Positions 26,998-37,397 of a stretch of 64,000 nt of DNA are shown here, one piece after another. The notes below the pieces were generated by a model, which saw only the letters and a program-made list of their open reading frames with translations, was not told where the DNA came from and searched no databases. The stretch covers positions 1,147,354 through 1,211,353 of the forward strand of contig NZ_DS989904.1 of the NCBI RefSeq assembly GCF_000155595.1, in the 5' to 3' direction. A program made the position numbers and the translations under genes. The DNA is from Synechococcus sp. PCC 7335. Lineage in GTDB: Bacteria; Cyanobacteriota; Cyanobacteriia; Phormidesmidales; Phormidesmidaceae. Positions within the stretch are counted from its first letter, which is position 1; each line of letters opens with the position of its first letter.

Positions 26998-28308
26998 TCA
27001 CTTGATAGCGTAAACATCACGTCCGCCGTTGAGTGCAAAACGAATGGAATGAGAAACATCCTTACTAGAGGTTGTGATGAAGATAATGAGACCCAGCAGG
27101 GTCATTGAGCTAGCGATCGCAAAGACAACGGCGTAGCTACCTGTGTAGTCGGCGACCCGTCCCATCAGCGGACCTGCCAAAGCAATGCCTAGATCAAAGC
27201 CGGTCATGCATAGACCAAAGGTAAGACCACGCTGGTTGGGTAGTGAGCGATCAGCCATTAGCGCCGCAATGATCGGGATTGTGGTGCCGCTGCCAGCACC
27301 TTGAAGCAAGCCTGCAAGGAGTAGGGTTTGCGTTCCACTCGATAACCATAAAGTGAACGTTGAAAGGCTGTAGCAGAGGATGCCTAGACTGATAAATCGC
27401 CCTCTGCCAAGCCGATCGCTCGCACTACCAGTGAACGCACGAATCGAAAAAGAGGCGATCGCACTGGCTGTGTAGATCAAGCCAATATTGAACCGCCATC
27501 CTTGCGACTGCACATACAGGGGCATGAAGGTCACGATTGATCCAAAAGAAATCCCTACCATCAGTAAGATCAGCGCTGGGACTCGAATGGGTGGGGTGAG
27601 CAGCAAACTCCAGAAAGGGGACGCTCTAGAGGCTTCATCGCGGTTGGTGGTACTTTTGGCCGGGATAGCGCTATCTAGCACCTCCCGGGAGGGCTCTTTA
27701 GCCGATAACACACAGAGCACTCCGATGCTTCCCATGCCGGTCATCGTCAAGAAGGCCAACGTGAAGCTCCCGGATAGATAGCCCCCTAACGCCGGACCTA
27801 GCGCTAAACCCACCGGATTAGCAAGGCTCATTGTGCTAATTAGCTCGCCTCGATGCTGAGGGGGGGCTAGATCAGCGACTGCTGCTGTGTAGGCTGTCGA
27901 GAATGCGGCGATGCTAAGGCCATGAAACATCCGAACTAATCCTAGTAGAACGGTGATGCTCTTTATCTGCCAGCCTAGAACGGGTAGTGTCCAAACTCCC
28001 TGTGGCAGTTGCCCCACTGCTAGGTATAGGACTGGAGCGATCGCAATCACTAAAACGCCGGTCAATAGCGCGGGCTTGCGGCCTACTTGGTCGGTCAATC
28101 TAGCCATGCGTGGCCGAAAGAACAGCAGTCCGACCGCAAAAGAGGCCATCACCCAACCAATTTCTTGGTTGCTAGCGCCAAAACTGCCAATGTATAGCGC
28201 CAGGTTAGGAATCATGCCTGCTAGTCCGCCCCAAAAGCACAGCGATGCACAAAAGAAGATAATTAGATTGCGTTGAAGCTCAGGTTCTAGCTTGCGAAAT
28301 ACGTTCAA
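26998..28308 (-). CDS. Major facilitator superfamily transporter
   Basis: A 436-residue membrane protein with about twelve hydrophobic segments. The MFS motif A is seen after segment 2 (RMARLTDQVGRKPAL) and again in the second half (GSASDRLGRGRFIS). It resembles drug/sugar efflux MFS members, but the substrate cannot be named. The start is TTG at 28308, which gives MNVFRKLEPELQRN; no in-frame ATG is better placed. It diverges from the DUF1643 gene with only 42 bases between them, so the two promoters must overlap. Confidence 0.9.
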   Translation of the reverse strand: MNVFRKLEPELQRNLIIFFCASLCFWGGLAGMIPNLALYIGSFGASNQEIGWVMASFAVGLLFFRPRMARLTDQVGRKPALLTGVLVIAIAPVLYLAVGQLPQGVWTLPVLGWQIKSITVLLGLVRMFHGLSIAAFSTAYTAAVADLAPPQHRGELISTMSLANPVGLALGPALGGYLSGSFTLAFLTMTGMGSIGVLCVLSAKEPSREVLDSAIPAKSTTNRDEASRASPFWSLLLTPPIRVPALILLMVGISFGSIVTFMPLYVQSQGWRFNIGLIYTASAIASFSIRAFTGSASDRLGRGRFISLGILCYSLSTFTLWLSSGTQTLLLAGLLQGAGSGTTIPIIAALMADRSLPNQRGLTFGLCMTGFDLGIALAGPLMGRVADYTGSYAVVFAIASSMTLLGLIIFITTSSKDVSHSIRFALNGGRDVYAIK

Positions 28309-28350
28309 GAGACTGCCCTATTGAATGGTCGAGGTGATCAGGATTGAAAG

Positions 28351-28875
28351 ATGAGAGAATTCGCTAATGGTGATCTTGTCGAAAGGACAGCCATCTTTGA
28401 TCAGACGGGTCAATATCGATATTGCTTAGGGAGACGATGGCAATCTGGGGGCAGCTCTGTTGCGTTTGTCATGCTAAATCCTAGCCAGGCGGATGCTAGC
28501 CGTGATGACCCAACGCTTAGAGCCTGCATGCAATTCGCTCAGCGCTGGGAGTATGCAGCGCTTGACGTTGTGAACTTGTTTGGCTATCGCACGCCGCATC
28601 CGACGAAGTTGAAGCAAGTGGACGATCCTATCGGTGATCAAAACGATCGCTATTTGCGACAGGCCGTCGAAGCGGCCGAGCGGGTGGTGTTAGCTTGGGG
28701 TAACTGGGGCTGTTTGTCAGGACGCGATCGCGCTATTTTGTCGCTATTAGCGCCCTACCGAGAGAAACTTACCTACCTACAGCTCAACCGCTCTGGTCAG
28801 CCGCGCCATCCGCTATACATCAAACGCAGCGTTCTACCTCAACGGTACCCAGTTTCCAGCCACCTGATTAGCTGA
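28351..28875 (+). CDS. DUF1643 domain protein
   Basis: A 174-residue soluble protein with the DUF1643 features YRYCLGRRW, FVMLNPSQADASRDDPTLR, DVVNLFGYRTPHP and VLAWGNWG. The family has no established function and is often found on mobile or plasmid DNA, although nothing mobile is seen here. Its last 42 bases overlap the 3' end of the convergent hydrolase gene. Confidence 0.88.
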   Translation: MREFANGDLVERTAIFDQTGQYRYCLGRRWQSGGSSVAFVMLNPSQADASRDDPTLRACMQFAQRWEYAALDVVNLFGYRTPHPTKLKQVDDPIGDQNDRYLRQAVEAAERVVLAWGNWGCLSGRDRAILSLLAPYREKLTYLQLNRSGQPRHPLYIKRSVLPQRYPVSSHLIS

Positions 28876-29817
28876 GCTGCCAATAACTTTTTGCATTACC
28901 CATTCGCTTAGCAGTGCGTTGACTTCTACAGGTGCATCATCATGAGGGCAATGACCCGCATTGATATGGTGCTCTTCTAGATTTGCGTAGTGCTTTTGAA
29001 ACAATTCGCCTCGGCTGTAGGTGTTCATCCAGGGATCAGCATCTCCCCAGATCAGCAACAGCGGGCAGCTCATCTGGGAGAGCAAAACGTCTACATACTC
29101 GCCGCGCTCTGCTTTGAATAAAGCAGCGAATGCTGCAGGCGCTTCGGGATCAGTGGCCGGTCGATAGACATCTTCGACTAATTGCTCAGTTACTTCTTCT
29201 TTGTTGACATATACCTGCTCTAGCGTTCTACGGATATATGACTTTTTGCGGACAAACTGAAAAACGACCCAGCTAGGAAACGGTGAAAGAACGACGGTCT
29301 TGATGAGCTGTCCTATGGCTTCTCGAAAGGGATTAGGCGCTTGATCAAGCTGCTGTTCGCTAAAAGAGCCCACGCCGTTGAGCATACAGACGCCGACCAC
29401 TTCTGCTGGGCAGGTTGCGCCCGTGTATAGGCTGCTGTAGCCCCCAATGGAGTTACCTGCAACGACGACAGGTCTGCCGATGATGTCTTTGATAAAAGTT
29501 GAGATCTGGTCTCGCCATAGCTGTGGACTGTAGCCGCTGCTGGGCTTAGATGAGCGGCCAAAGCCAATCAGGTCGAGCGCATACACCTCAAAGCGATCTT
29601 GCAGCCCAGAGATATTTTTCCTCCAATGGTCAGTAGACGCACCGAAGCCATGGATGAATAGTAGTGGGGGACGTTCCGGGTATTCGCTTCTAAGCGTTTC
29701 TCCAGCATGTACGTAATGAATTCTATAGCCAGACCAGGTCCAGTAGGCACCGTTACGTGCGGGTGGAACAACAAAAGGAATAGAGGGAGTAATAGGGTCA
29801 GGAGCGGTAGCAACCAT
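28834..29817 (-). CDS. Alpha/beta fold hydrolase
   Basis: A 327-residue hydrolase. The oxyanion segment LLFIHGFGAS, the Asp-rich DLIGFGRSSKP, the nucleophile Ser in GNSIGGY, an acid in WGDADPW and the catalytic His in INAGHCPHDD are all present. The sequence type is the chloroplast/cyanobacterial group related to pheophytinase-like and epoxide-hydrolase-like enzymes, but the substrate is not known. There is no signal peptide. Confidence 0.9.
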   Translation of the reverse strand: MVATAPDPITPSIPFVVPPARNGAYWTWSGYRIHYVHAGETLRSEYPERPPLLFIHGFGASTDHWRKNISGLQDRFEVYALDLIGFGRSSKPSSGYSPQLWRDQISTFIKDIIGRPVVVAGNSIGGYSSLYTGATCPAEVVGVCMLNGVGSFSEQQLDQAPNPFREAIGQLIKTVVLSPFPSWVVFQFVRKKSYIRRTLEQVYVNKEEVTEQLVEDVYRPATDPEAPAAFAALFKAERGEYVDVLLSQMSCPLLLIWGDADPWMNTYSRGELFQKHYANLEEHHINAGHCPHDDAPVEVNALLSEWVMQKVIGSSANQVAGNWVPLR

Positions 29818-29927
29818 GAGGACTGTAAAGAAAAGTAAATGTCTTTGTGTTTAGTCTATCGTGGTCAATAGAAGACCGCCGCATAGACCCTATTCTCCGG
29901 CCTTATTTCTATCTTTGGAGCGATCAC

Positions 29928-31403
29928 ATGACGCTATATCCGTTCAAACCTCGCCGCGCAAAAGTCAGCTCAACTGTTACTTGGTTTGAACGAGTAATGG
30001 CGGTGATCGCCCTAGTCAATCTTGGGTTAGTTCTATTCGATCTGAGCTATATCCGCTTTCGCGATTTGTACCTAAAGACGATGCCTCAAATTACGATCTG
30101 GTACGGAGAAACGCTAAAAGGTATCGAGCCAGAGCGAACAACGACAGGCTATCTAACAGTGGTTGATCAGCTATCAGCGCAGATCGCCAGTGTCGATACG
30201 CCCGCCGACCAGCTAAGGGTAGATAGGCTATTAGCACAGCTGCGAGAGCAAAGCGTCGCGATTATCGATGAGGATCCCTTTGCAGTTGCAAACAAGTCTG
30301 GCACTTTAGAACAGATCAAAAATGCAATGCGCGATCGCATGGATGAAGAATCATCTAAAGCTGCTTTCGCTGAATTTTGGCGTGCTGATTTAACCTCAAC
30401 TAGTGGCTCCTATGAGGACTCAGGCTTAGCTGAAAACATTGTCTTTTTCGATGAAGAGATCAGGCCGCTGATGGAGACTAACTACTATCGCGGTATCAAC
30501 GAACGTGGGAATCCTACCGACTTATTCTGGCGAATAGACATCTGGTTTATGGCTCTGTTCGCCGCTGAATTTTTAGCTCGAACCTATGTCCTGAGTCGTC
30601 GTCGTTTAGGGACTAGCTGGCTAGATGCCATGCTATGGCGGATCTATGACTTACCGATGTTTCTAGGCTTTTGGCGTTGGCTGCGTGTTATCCCTACCAC
30701 CGTGCGACTTCACCGAGCGCGCTGGATAAATCTAGAACCTGTTCGCAATCGCATTAGCCGCGCAATCGTGAGTCAGTTTGCAGTAGAACTAACCGAAATC
30801 GTTCTACTACGGGTAATTGATCAAGTGCAAAGACTCATCCGTGATGGTGACATCAGTCGCTGGATTTTAGCAGCTACTGACCGCAGTCAATATGTTGACA
30901 TCAATGGCATCGATGAAGTCCAAACCATTGCCAAGCGCCTATCTGACGTAGTGGTTTATCAGGTCTTGCCAAAGATAAAGCCAGAGCTAGACGCGCTTTT
31001 GCAGCATAGCGTGATCAGCGCCCTACATCAGGCTCCGGCCTATCAAGGGCTAAAGGCAATGCCGGGATTCAAGGGGTTTGCTACCCAAATTTCTGGACAG
31101 ATAGTCGCTGAGCTTTCTAGAACCTTAAACTCAGCTTTGCAAAGCGCCTTTGCCGATCAGAAAGGGGGAGAGTTGACTAACAAATTAGTCGCTAGCTTTG
31201 GTAGTAATTTGCGTAGTGAGCTACAGCGCGAAGAAACGCTAGAAGAGATTCGCATGTTGGTTTCAGACTTATTAGAAGAAATAAAAATTAACTACGTAGA
31301 TAAAATTGCCGCTGAAGATGTAGAGCAATTAGAGGAGTCTCGCTATCGCGTGTATGAGGTCTCAAGGCGATCACGACGTCCTATTCCTCCCGCTTCCATG
31401 TAA
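29928..31403 (+). CDS. Conserved membrane protein of unknown function
   Basis: A protein of about 491 residues. The ATG at 29928 has GGAG eight bases upstream; a longer frame from 29847 lacks such support. The first membrane segment is at about 20-40 (VMAVIALVNLGLVLFDLSY), then a charged region of about 150 residues, then a second membrane region near IDIWFMALFAAEFLARTYVL, the latter resembling the edge of an ion-channel segment. A basic stretch (WRWLRVIPTTVRLHRARW) follows, like an S4-type helix, and the remaining 200 residues are amphipathic helices. The function is unknown. It precedes the rimP operon by 307 bases. Confidence 0.75.
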   Translation: MTLYPFKPRRAKVSSTVTWFERVMAVIALVNLGLVLFDLSYIRFRDLYLKTMPQITIWYGETLKGIEPERTTTGYLTVVDQLSAQIASVDTPADQLRVDRLLAQLREQSVAIIDEDPFAVANKSGTLEQIKNAMRDRMDEESSKAAFAEFWRADLTSTSGSYEDSGLAENIVFFDEEIRPLMETNYYRGINERGNPTDLFWRIDIWFMALFAAEFLARTYVLSRRRLGTSWLDAMLWRIYDLPMFLGFWRWLRVIPTTVRLHRARWINLEPVRNRISRAIVSQFAVELTEIVLLRVIDQVQRLIRDGDISRWILAATDRSQYVDINGIDEVQTIAKRLSDVVVYQVLPKIKPELDALLQHSVISALHQAPAYQGLKAMPGFKGFATQISGQIVAELSRTLNSALQSAFADQKGGELTNKLVASFGSNLRSELQREETLEEIRMLVSDLLEEIKINYVDKIAAEDVEQLEESRYRVYEVSRRSRRPIPPASM

Positions 31404-31710
31404 CTACTGCTCTGTAACATTACTGAGGATAAACTTGATAGGTCGTAGGTACTAGAACTGTATCTTTACGCTATCCATAGGTTAGACTGTATCTTACGCA
31501 GTTTCTACGTGCGGTTTGATAGGTATCATGCCAAAACAATTAACTGCTGCAGATTGAGTTGACGCTTAGTTAATGCTTGATCTGCCCTAATTCGTCTGGT
31601 CTGTTCGGACCGCTGCGAAAAGTGGGAGCTTCTTTAGAGAGAAGCCCGCTTTTTTTATTGGTTGTTTTTTGATTGTTCTTCCCTAGGATTTTTGTTCTCT
31701 GGGCCGTTTT
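31404..31710. other. Leader region of the rimP-nusA-infB operon
   Basis: The 307-base spacer holds a terminator-like hairpin at 31620-31656 and, just before it, a smaller inverted repeat (GGTC/GGACC near 31599-31612). No small gene was recognised. It should contain the operon promoter and the end of the upstream membrane protein transcript. Confidence 0.55.
31620..31656 (+). terminator. Terminator-like hairpin upstream of rimP
   Basis: AAGTGGG (31620-31626), a two-base AG bulge and CTTCT pair with AGAAG and CCCGCTT (31640-31651, one G-U), with loop TTAGAG. Seven T residues follow (31650-31656). It lies 54 bases before the rimP start, so it could end the upstream transcript or act as an attenuator for the operon. 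Confidence 0.8.
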
Positions 31711-32175
31711 ATGACGCATCCTTTAATTCCTCAGGTACTTGAGCTGGCTGCCCCTGTTGCCGACAGGGTTGGTTTAGAAATTGTCGACGCGGTCTTTCAA
31801 ACCAACCAAAGCCCGCCTGTTTTGCGCTTAGATGTCCGCAATCCGACTCAAGAAGATACTGGCTTAAACGACTGCGAACGGCTGAGTATCGCGCTAACCG
31901 AGGCGCTAGATGAGTCCAATTTGATTCCAGATGCCTACGTACTCGAAGTGTCTAGTCCAGGTGTCTCTGATGTCCTATCGAGCGATCGCGACTTCAAAGT
32001 CTTTAAAGGATTCCCTGTCGAAGTCCGACTTAGCGAACCTTACAAAAGCAAACAAATCTGGCGAGGTAGTCTCATCGGTCGTGACGATGACAAGCTTACT
32101 CTCAATCTAAAGGGCAGACCTGTCAAAATCCCTCAAGCGCTGGTCCAATCTGTTCAACTGAGTACTGAAGAATAA
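31711..32175 (+). CDS. rimP: Ribosome maturation factor RimP
   Basis: A 154-residue 30S assembly factor with the two RimP domains. The N-terminal domain has GLEIVDAVF, LRLDVRN and YVLEVSSPGVSD; the C-terminal SH3-like domain has WRGSLIGRDDDKLTLNLKG and VKIPQALVQSVQL. It is the first gene of the rimP-nusA-ylxR-infB operon, an arrangement widespread in bacteria. Confidence 0.96.
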   Translation: MTHPLIPQVLELAAPVADRVGLEIVDAVFQTNQSPPVLRLDVRNPTQEDTGLNDCERLSIALTEALDESNLIPDAYVLEVSSPGVSDVLSSDRDFKVFKGFPVEVRLSEPYKSKQIWRGSLIGRDDDKLTLNLKGRPVKIPQALVQSVQLSTEE

Positions 32176-32242
32176 GTGTACTGAAGAACAACCATACTGA
32201 AAAAGCCTAAACTCATTCCCTGACAATTAAGGAGAAACGCCT

Positions 32243-33796
32243 ATGTCCATGGTCGCCTTGCCCGGTTTACAAGCGATGATCGATGGGATCAGCCAGGAAC
32301 GTAATCTACCCAAAAGCGCCGTCGAGATGGCCCTTCAAGAAGCTCTGTTGAAAGGCTACGAACGCTACCGCCGCACCCAGAGAATAGATGGCCAGTTCGA
32401 CGAAGAATATTTCGATAACTTCTATGTAGAACTTGATACCGACGACGAGGGTTTTCGGGTTCTGGCTAACAAAACCATCGTTGAGGCTGTCGAAAATTCC
32501 GATCACCAAATCGGCTTAGCCGAGGTCCAACAGGTCGCTCCTGAAGCGCTTGCTGGCGATACGGTTGTTTTAGACGTAACGCCTGAGCAAAATGACTTTG
32601 GCCGCATGGCCGCGATTCAAACTAAGCAGGTACTCGCTCAAAAGCTACGAGACCAGCAGCGCCGTCTTATCCAAGAAGAATTTCAAGATCTAGAAGGCTC
32701 TATTTTGAATGCTAGAGTGCTGAGGTTTGAACGGCAATCTGTAATCATGGCCGTTAGTAGCGGTATAGGCCAGCCTGATACAGAAGCTGAATTGCTCAAG
32801 CGCGACCAGTTACCTAACGATAATTACCGTGCCAACGCTACTTTTCGGGTTGCGCTCAAAAGGGTCTCAGAAGGGTCTCATCGAGGACCGCAACTGCTGG
32901 TATCTAGATCGGATGCCAGTTTGGTCGTTGAACTATTTTCTAACGAGGTCCCTGAGATTGAAGACGAAATTGTTCGCATCGTCGCTGTCGCGCGTGAGGC
33001 AAATCCACCTTCTCGCTCAGTGGGTCCTCGCACGAAGATCGCTGTTGACACCGCAGAAAGTGATGTCGATCCGGTAGGCGCCTGTATTGGTGCAAGGGGA
33101 TCTCGAATTCAAGTCGTCGTCAACGAGCTGCGCGGTGAGAAGATTGATGTGATCCGCTGGTCGCCCGATCCTTCTACCTATATTTCCAATGCGCTAAGTC
33201 CAGCGCGTGTGGATGAAGTTCGTTTGATGGATTCCGAGGGCCGTCAAGCCCATGTGCTAGTCCCCGAAGACCAGTTGAGTTTGGCGATTGGTAAAGAAGG
33301 GCAGAACGTTCGCCTAGCAGCGCGGCTAACCGGCTGGAAAATAGATATCAAGGATTCGGCTAAGTATGACTACGAAGCCGAAAACCAAAAGATGTCAGAA
33401 ATTACTGAAGCGAGAAGACTAGCGGCCGAAGAAGCCGAAAGACTAGCGGCCGAAGAAGCGGCCGAAATCGCAGAGGCGGAAGAGTGGAGAGCGAAAGCCA
33501 GAGCGGTCGCAGAAGAGAAGCAGCTAGTGGCCGAAGCCGCTGAAGCCGGAATCAGCGTAGAAGAGCTAAGAGCAGTTCGAGCAGTGACGCAGGCTGCAGA
33601 GGAAGCGGCCCTAGCAGAAGCGGCCGAGGCAACTGCGGCTGATTATGAAGCGGCTGGGTATGAAAGTGATGGTCTATACGATGAACAGACAGAGATGGCG
33701 AGCGCTGAAGAGCCTACCGCCGAAGAGCCTTTCGACGTCGCAGACGCTACCGTGCTAGAGACAACTGCTGAGGGCGCTGATGCTGAAGAAGAATAA
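32243..33796 (+). CDS. nusA: Transcription factor NusA with an Ala/Glu-rich C-terminal extension
   Basis: RNA polymerase-associated pausing, termination and antitermination factor. The N-terminal domain starts [14 protein letters not shown], then comes an S1 domain, KH1 ([13 protein letters not shown]) and KH2 ([20 protein letters not shown]). The conserved part ends near residue 380. Residues 384-517 are a charged tail of Ala, Glu and Arg ([17 protein letters not shown]) that looks like one long helix followed by an acidic disordered end. Cyanobacterial NusA proteins usually lack the acidic repeats of E. coli, and this tail is not one of them. AAGGAG seven bases upstream fixes the start. Confidence 0.96.
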   Translation: MSMVALPGLQAMIDGISQERNLPKSAVEMALQEALLKGYERYRRTQRIDGQFDEEYFDNFYVELDTDDEGFRVLANKTIVEAVENSDHQIGLAEVQQVAPEALAGDTVVLDVTPEQNDFGRMAAIQTKQVLAQKLRDQQRRLIQEEFQDLEGSILNARVLRFERQSVIMAVSSGIGQPDTEAELLKRDQLPNDNYRANATFRVALKRVSEGSHRGPQLLVSRSDASLVVELFSNEVPEIEDEIVRIVAVAREANPPSRSVGPRTKIAVDTAESDVDPVGACIGARGSRIQVVVNELRGEKIDVIRWSPDPSTYISNALSPARVDEVRLMDSEGRQAHVLVPEDQLSLAIGKEGQNVRLAARLTGWKIDIKDSAKYDYEAENQKMSEITEARRLAAEEAERLAAEEAAEIAEAEEWRAKARAVAEEKQLVAEAAEAGISVEELRAVRAVTQAAEEAALAEAAEATAADYEAAGYESDGLYDEQTEMASAEEPTAEEPFDVADATVLETTAEGADAEEE

Positions 33797-34075
33797 ATGG
33801 CAGGGAAAAACCACCGACTGTGCGTGAGCTGTCGACAAACGGCTCACCGCGACCAGCTATGGCGAGTAGTCCGTACCTACCCCCATCGTAAAGTACAATT
33901 AGACTATGGAATAGGACGCTCTGCTTATCTTTGTCCTAATGCTAATTGTCTTAGCATGGCAAAAAAGAAAAATGGGTTAGCCAAAGCACTAAGAACGGCA
34001 GTGCCATCCGAAATCTATCAGATATTAGAAGCTAGACTACAAAGTCAATCAGCAAACATAACTTCCGAGTTCTGA
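33797..34075 (+). CDS. ylxR: YlxR-family (DUF448) RNA-binding protein
   Basis: A 92-residue basic protein with LCVSCRQT at the start and the family motif GRSAYLCPN in the middle, followed by a Lys-rich stretch. Its ATG directly abuts the nusA stop (33794-33796), so translational coupling is likely. The position between nusA and infB is the classic one for YlxR. A 216-base gap follows before infB. Confidence 0.92.
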   Translation: MAGKNHRLCVSCRQTAHRDQLWRVVRTYPHRKVQLDYGIGRSAYLCPNANCLSMAKKKNGLAKALRTAVPSEIYQILEARLQSQSANITSEF

Positions 34076-34291
34076 TATCTGAGTGAAAATAGCCCACATT
34101 ACAGAGCGTATTGATTAGAATAAGTGCTCATCGATTAAGTACGAGAGCATGAGTCAATGTGCATTGCTGTATTAAAGTTATAGAACAGCAACCGCTTTAC
34201 TTTATGCTTAAGGGCCAAGCGTGTTGATTCGATAAGGGCAAAAGGTCTTATGTAAAACACATTCGTCAAGTCAGGTTTTAAGAGGATAAGG

Positions 34292-37200
34292 ATGAACAAA
34301 GGCAAAGTGAGAATCTATGAGCTGTCAAAGGATTTAGAACTGGAAAATAAGGATATCTTGGCGATCTGCGAAAAGCTAAACATCGCGGTCAAAAGTCATA
34401 GCAGCACTATTTCAGAAGAAGACGCTGAGCAAATTAGAAAAGTAGCAACTTCATCTGATTACAAGCCCGCTCGCCGCGCGGCGCGTCCTCCTAAAGTTGA
34501 CAAGCCTACTCGTAGCTCTGGCGTTAAGCCGGTTGCTAAGCCCGTTCGCCCGCCTCGCGAGCAGCAGATTCTGGAAATTCGGCGATATCCTAAGCCCGCT
34601 ACGCCGCCGGGAGCGAGTCGCTCACAACCTTCATCAGCGCCAGGTGCTAAACCTAGTGCTGATGCTAAGTCCGCCACGCCTAAGCCACCTACTCTATCAG
34701 CGCCTCCTCCAAGACCTGGCAGCCGAACAGCAGCCTCTGCTGGTAGACCGTCTAATCAGGCCAACAGCGGCCCGTCGATCAGTCAGCCGCCCAATAGTGC
34801 CGGTAGTGTTGATGCTCCGGCTGTTCCGGCCTCGCCGCCTGAAGCGCCGAAAGCCGCGGCACCACCCCTAGAGCGAATCGTAACTACATCTGGTGCTACT
34901 CGCCCAGATCAGCTTAAGCCTCGTTTGGTAGCCCCCCCTTCACGCCCTGCTAACAAGCCAGCTGGGAGAAGCGAGGAAGACGACAGAAGTAGCCGGGTTG
35001 CTCGGCCTGTGCTGAAGCGTGATCGCGGTGGTCCTAGTCGCTCAGACGATAATGGCCCTAGAGAGCCTCGTCCGGGCCGCCCTAGATTAGATAGCAGTGG
35101 GGATGATGGCCTATCTGCACCACCCGCACCCAAAAAGCCTGTCTTGGAGCTGCGTCGTCCGGTCTCTCGGAAAACGGCTGTCGAGAGCACTGATACCGAC
35201 GATGAAACAGATACTGATGACGATCAGTCGTTCGTAGATCCTGCGCTGGAACTGCGTCGTCCAACTGCGCCGCGTCCACCGAAAAGGCGTGATCGGACCG
35301 CCGTGGAAGACGATGACGAGCAGGAGATCCGGCCTAAGAAAGTTACTAAGACGAAGCGTCAGCGTGTCATTGTCGATGATGACGATGACTTTGAAGAGCT
35401 ACAGTCGGCCAGCAGCGATGTCTCACAAGAGCAAATGAGCCTTTCGCTGATGCGTCCGCCTAAGCCTAGAGGGCAGCGCCAAGCAAAACCTGCACCAACT
35501 ACCAAAAAATCGAAGCAGCGGACGCCATCTCGCCGCGAACGACGTGAGCGTAGACAAGAAGTGGTGCCTGAAAAGCCGGAAATGATCGTTTTGACTGGTG
35601 GGATAAGCGTTCACGATCTAGCAGAGCAGCTCTCAGTTCCTCAAACCGACATCATCAAGCTGCTGTTCTTCAAAGGGATTGCCACTAACGTCAACCAGAC
35701 GTTAGATATGCCAACTGCTGAGATGGTAGCTACTGAATTTGGTGTAGAAGCAGTGACGGCCGAAGAAGCGCCAGAGGCTCGTAAAGTCACCGAGATGATT
35801 GATGATCAAGATCTCGATAACCTGGTTGCCCGTCCGCCTGTCGTTACCATCATGGGCCATGTCGACCATGGTAAGACCAGTCTGCTGGACTATATTCGTC
35901 AGGCAAAGGTCACAGAAGGTGAAGCAGGGGGGATTACACAGCATATTGGTGCTTACCATGTCGATCTAAAGTCGAACCCAAATAGCGATCGCAAATCTGG
36001 TCAGATTGTTTTTCTAGATACACCGGGCCACGAAGCTTTTACCGCTATGCGAGCGCGAGGTACTAGGGTGACAGACATTGCCATCCTGGTAGTGGCCGCT
36101 GACGATGGCGTTAGACCGCAGACCATTGAGGCGATTAGTCATGCTAAAGCAGCTGGTGTACCCATTGTGGTCGCTATCAACAAGATTGATAAAGAGGCGG
36201 CTAATCCAGATCGCGTGAAGCAGGAGCTGATGGAATATGAGCTTGTGCCTGAAGAGTACGGCGGCGACACCATTATGGTGCCGGTGAGTGCGATTACAGG
36301 CGAGAACGTAGACACTATTCTAGAGATGCTGCTGCTAGTCGCGGAAGTAGAAGATCTTCAGGCTAACCCTGAGCGTCTGGCTCGCGGCACTGTAATTGAA
36401 GCGCATCTGGACAAAGCTCGCGGCCCTGTGGCGACGCTGCTAGTTCAGAATGGTACGCTAAAGATCGGTGATGCTTTTGCCGCGGGGCCTGTGTTTGGTC
36501 GAGTAAAAGCGATGATTGACGACCGAGGCCATCGCTCTGAAGAAGTCAAACCCTCTTTTGCGGTGGAAGTGCTCGGCCTAAACGACGTGCCCCCAGCAGG
36601 TGAAGAGTTTGAGGTGTATTCAGAAGAGCGCAATGCTCGCGCAGCAGCAGACGAAAAGGCCATTGAACAGCGGCAGTCTCGTCTAGCTCAAACGATGGCT
36701 TCACGCCGCGTCACTCTCAACTCTTTGTCGGAGCAAGCTAAAGAAGGTGAGCTCAAAGAGTTGAACTTGATTCTAAAAGCAGACGTACAGGGCTCCTTAG
36801 AAGCTATTCTTGGATCTTTACAGCAGCTGCCTCAAAATGAAGTCCAAATTCGAGTGCTGATGGCAGCGCCGGGTGAAATCAGCGAGACAGACGTAGATCT
36901 AGCGGCAGCCAGTGGCGCGGTGATTATCGGCTTCAACACCACAGTTTCGAACAGTGCGCGCCTAGAAGCTGACAATATGGGTGTGGACATCCAAGACTAC
37001 GACATCATCTATAAGCTCCTAGAGGATATCGAAGGCGCGATGGAGGGTCTGCTAGAGCCTGAGATGGTTGAAGAATCATTGGGTCAAGTGGAAGTCCGTG
37101 CTGTCTTCCCTGTGCGCAAAGGAACGGTTGCTGGTTGCTATGTGCTTTCTGGTAAGGTAACGCGTAATTGCCGAGTTAGGGTTAATCGGGGTGGTGACGT

Positions 37201-37372
37201 TGTTTACGTAGGCAACCTGGATTCGCTCAAACGGATGAAAGACGATGCTAAAGAAGTTAACGCTGGCTTTGAATGCGGTATCGCGGTCGGTGGCTTCAAT
37301 GACTGGAAAGAAGGCGACATTATCGATGCCTTCAAGATGGTGTCTCAGCGGCGGACACTGGCACGAGTGTAG
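34292..37372 (+). CDS. infB: Translation initiation factor IF-2
   Basis: GTPase that places initiator tRNA on the 30S subunit. The 1026-residue protein has an IF2_N domain at the start ([20 protein letters not shown]). Then comes about 390 residues of low complexity, first Pro/Ala/Ser-rich and later Arg/Asp-rich, and a second IF2_N segment (about 442-495). The G domain follows, with G1 GHVDHGKT starting at residue 522, G3 DTPGHEAF and G4 NKIDKE, and then domains II-IV ([19 protein letters not shown]). AGGATAAGG precedes the ATG. The long linker is characteristic of cyanobacterial IF-2. Confidence 0.97.
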   Translation: MNKGKVRIYELSKDLELENKDILAICEKLNIAVKSHSSTISEEDAEQIRKVATSSDYKPARRAARPPKVDKPTRSSGVKPVAKPVRPPREQQILEIRRYPKPATPPGASRSQPSSAPGAKPSADAKSATPKPPTLSAPPPRPGSRTAASAGRPSNQANSGPSISQPPNSAGSVDAPAVPASPPEAPKAAAPPLERIVTTSGATRPDQLKPRLVAPPSRPANKPAGRSEEDDRSSRVARPVLKRDRGGPSRSDDNGPREPRPGRPRLDSSGDDGLSAPPAPKKPVLELRRPVSRKTAVESTDTDDETDTDDDQSFVDPALELRRPTAPRPPKRRDRTAVEDDDEQEIRPKKVTKTKRQRVIVDDDDDFEELQSASSDVSQEQMSLSLMRPPKPRGQRQAKPAPTTKKSKQRTPSRRERRERRQEVVPEKPEMIVLTGGISVHDLAEQLSVPQTDIIKLLFFKGIATNVNQTLDMPTAEMVATEFGVEAVTAEEAPEARKVTEMIDDQDLDNLVARPPVVTIMGHVDHGKTSLLDYIRQAKVTEGEAGGITQHIGAYHVDLKSNPNSDRKSGQIVFLDTPGHEAFTAMRARGTRVTDIAILVVAADDGVRPQTIEAISHAKAAGVPIVVAINKIDKEAANPDRVKQELMEYELVPEEYGGDTIMVPVSAITGENVDTILEMLLLVAEVEDLQANPERLARGTVIEAHLDKARGPVATLLVQNGTLKIGDAFAAGPVFGRVKAMIDDRGHRSEEVKPSFAVEVLGLNDVPPAGEEFEVYSEERNARAAADEKAIEQRQSRLAQTMASRRVTLNSLSEQAKEGELKELNLILKADVQGSLEAILGSLQQLPQNEVQIRVLMAAPGEISETDVDLAAASGAVIIGFNTTVSNSARLEADNMGVDIQDYDIIYKLLEDIEGAMEGLLEPEMVEESLGQVEVRAVFPVRKGTVAGCYVLSGKVTRNCRVRVNRGGDVVYVGNLDSLKRMKDDAKEVNAGFECGIAVGGFNDWKEGDIIDAFKMVSQRRTLARV

Positions 37373-37397
37373 AGGCTCACTACAGACCTAAATAGCG

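Noticed and set aside
34497-35614. Open frames overlapping the low-complexity part of infB on both strands
   Set aside because: They arise from the Pro/Arg/Ala-rich coding sequence and have no independent support.
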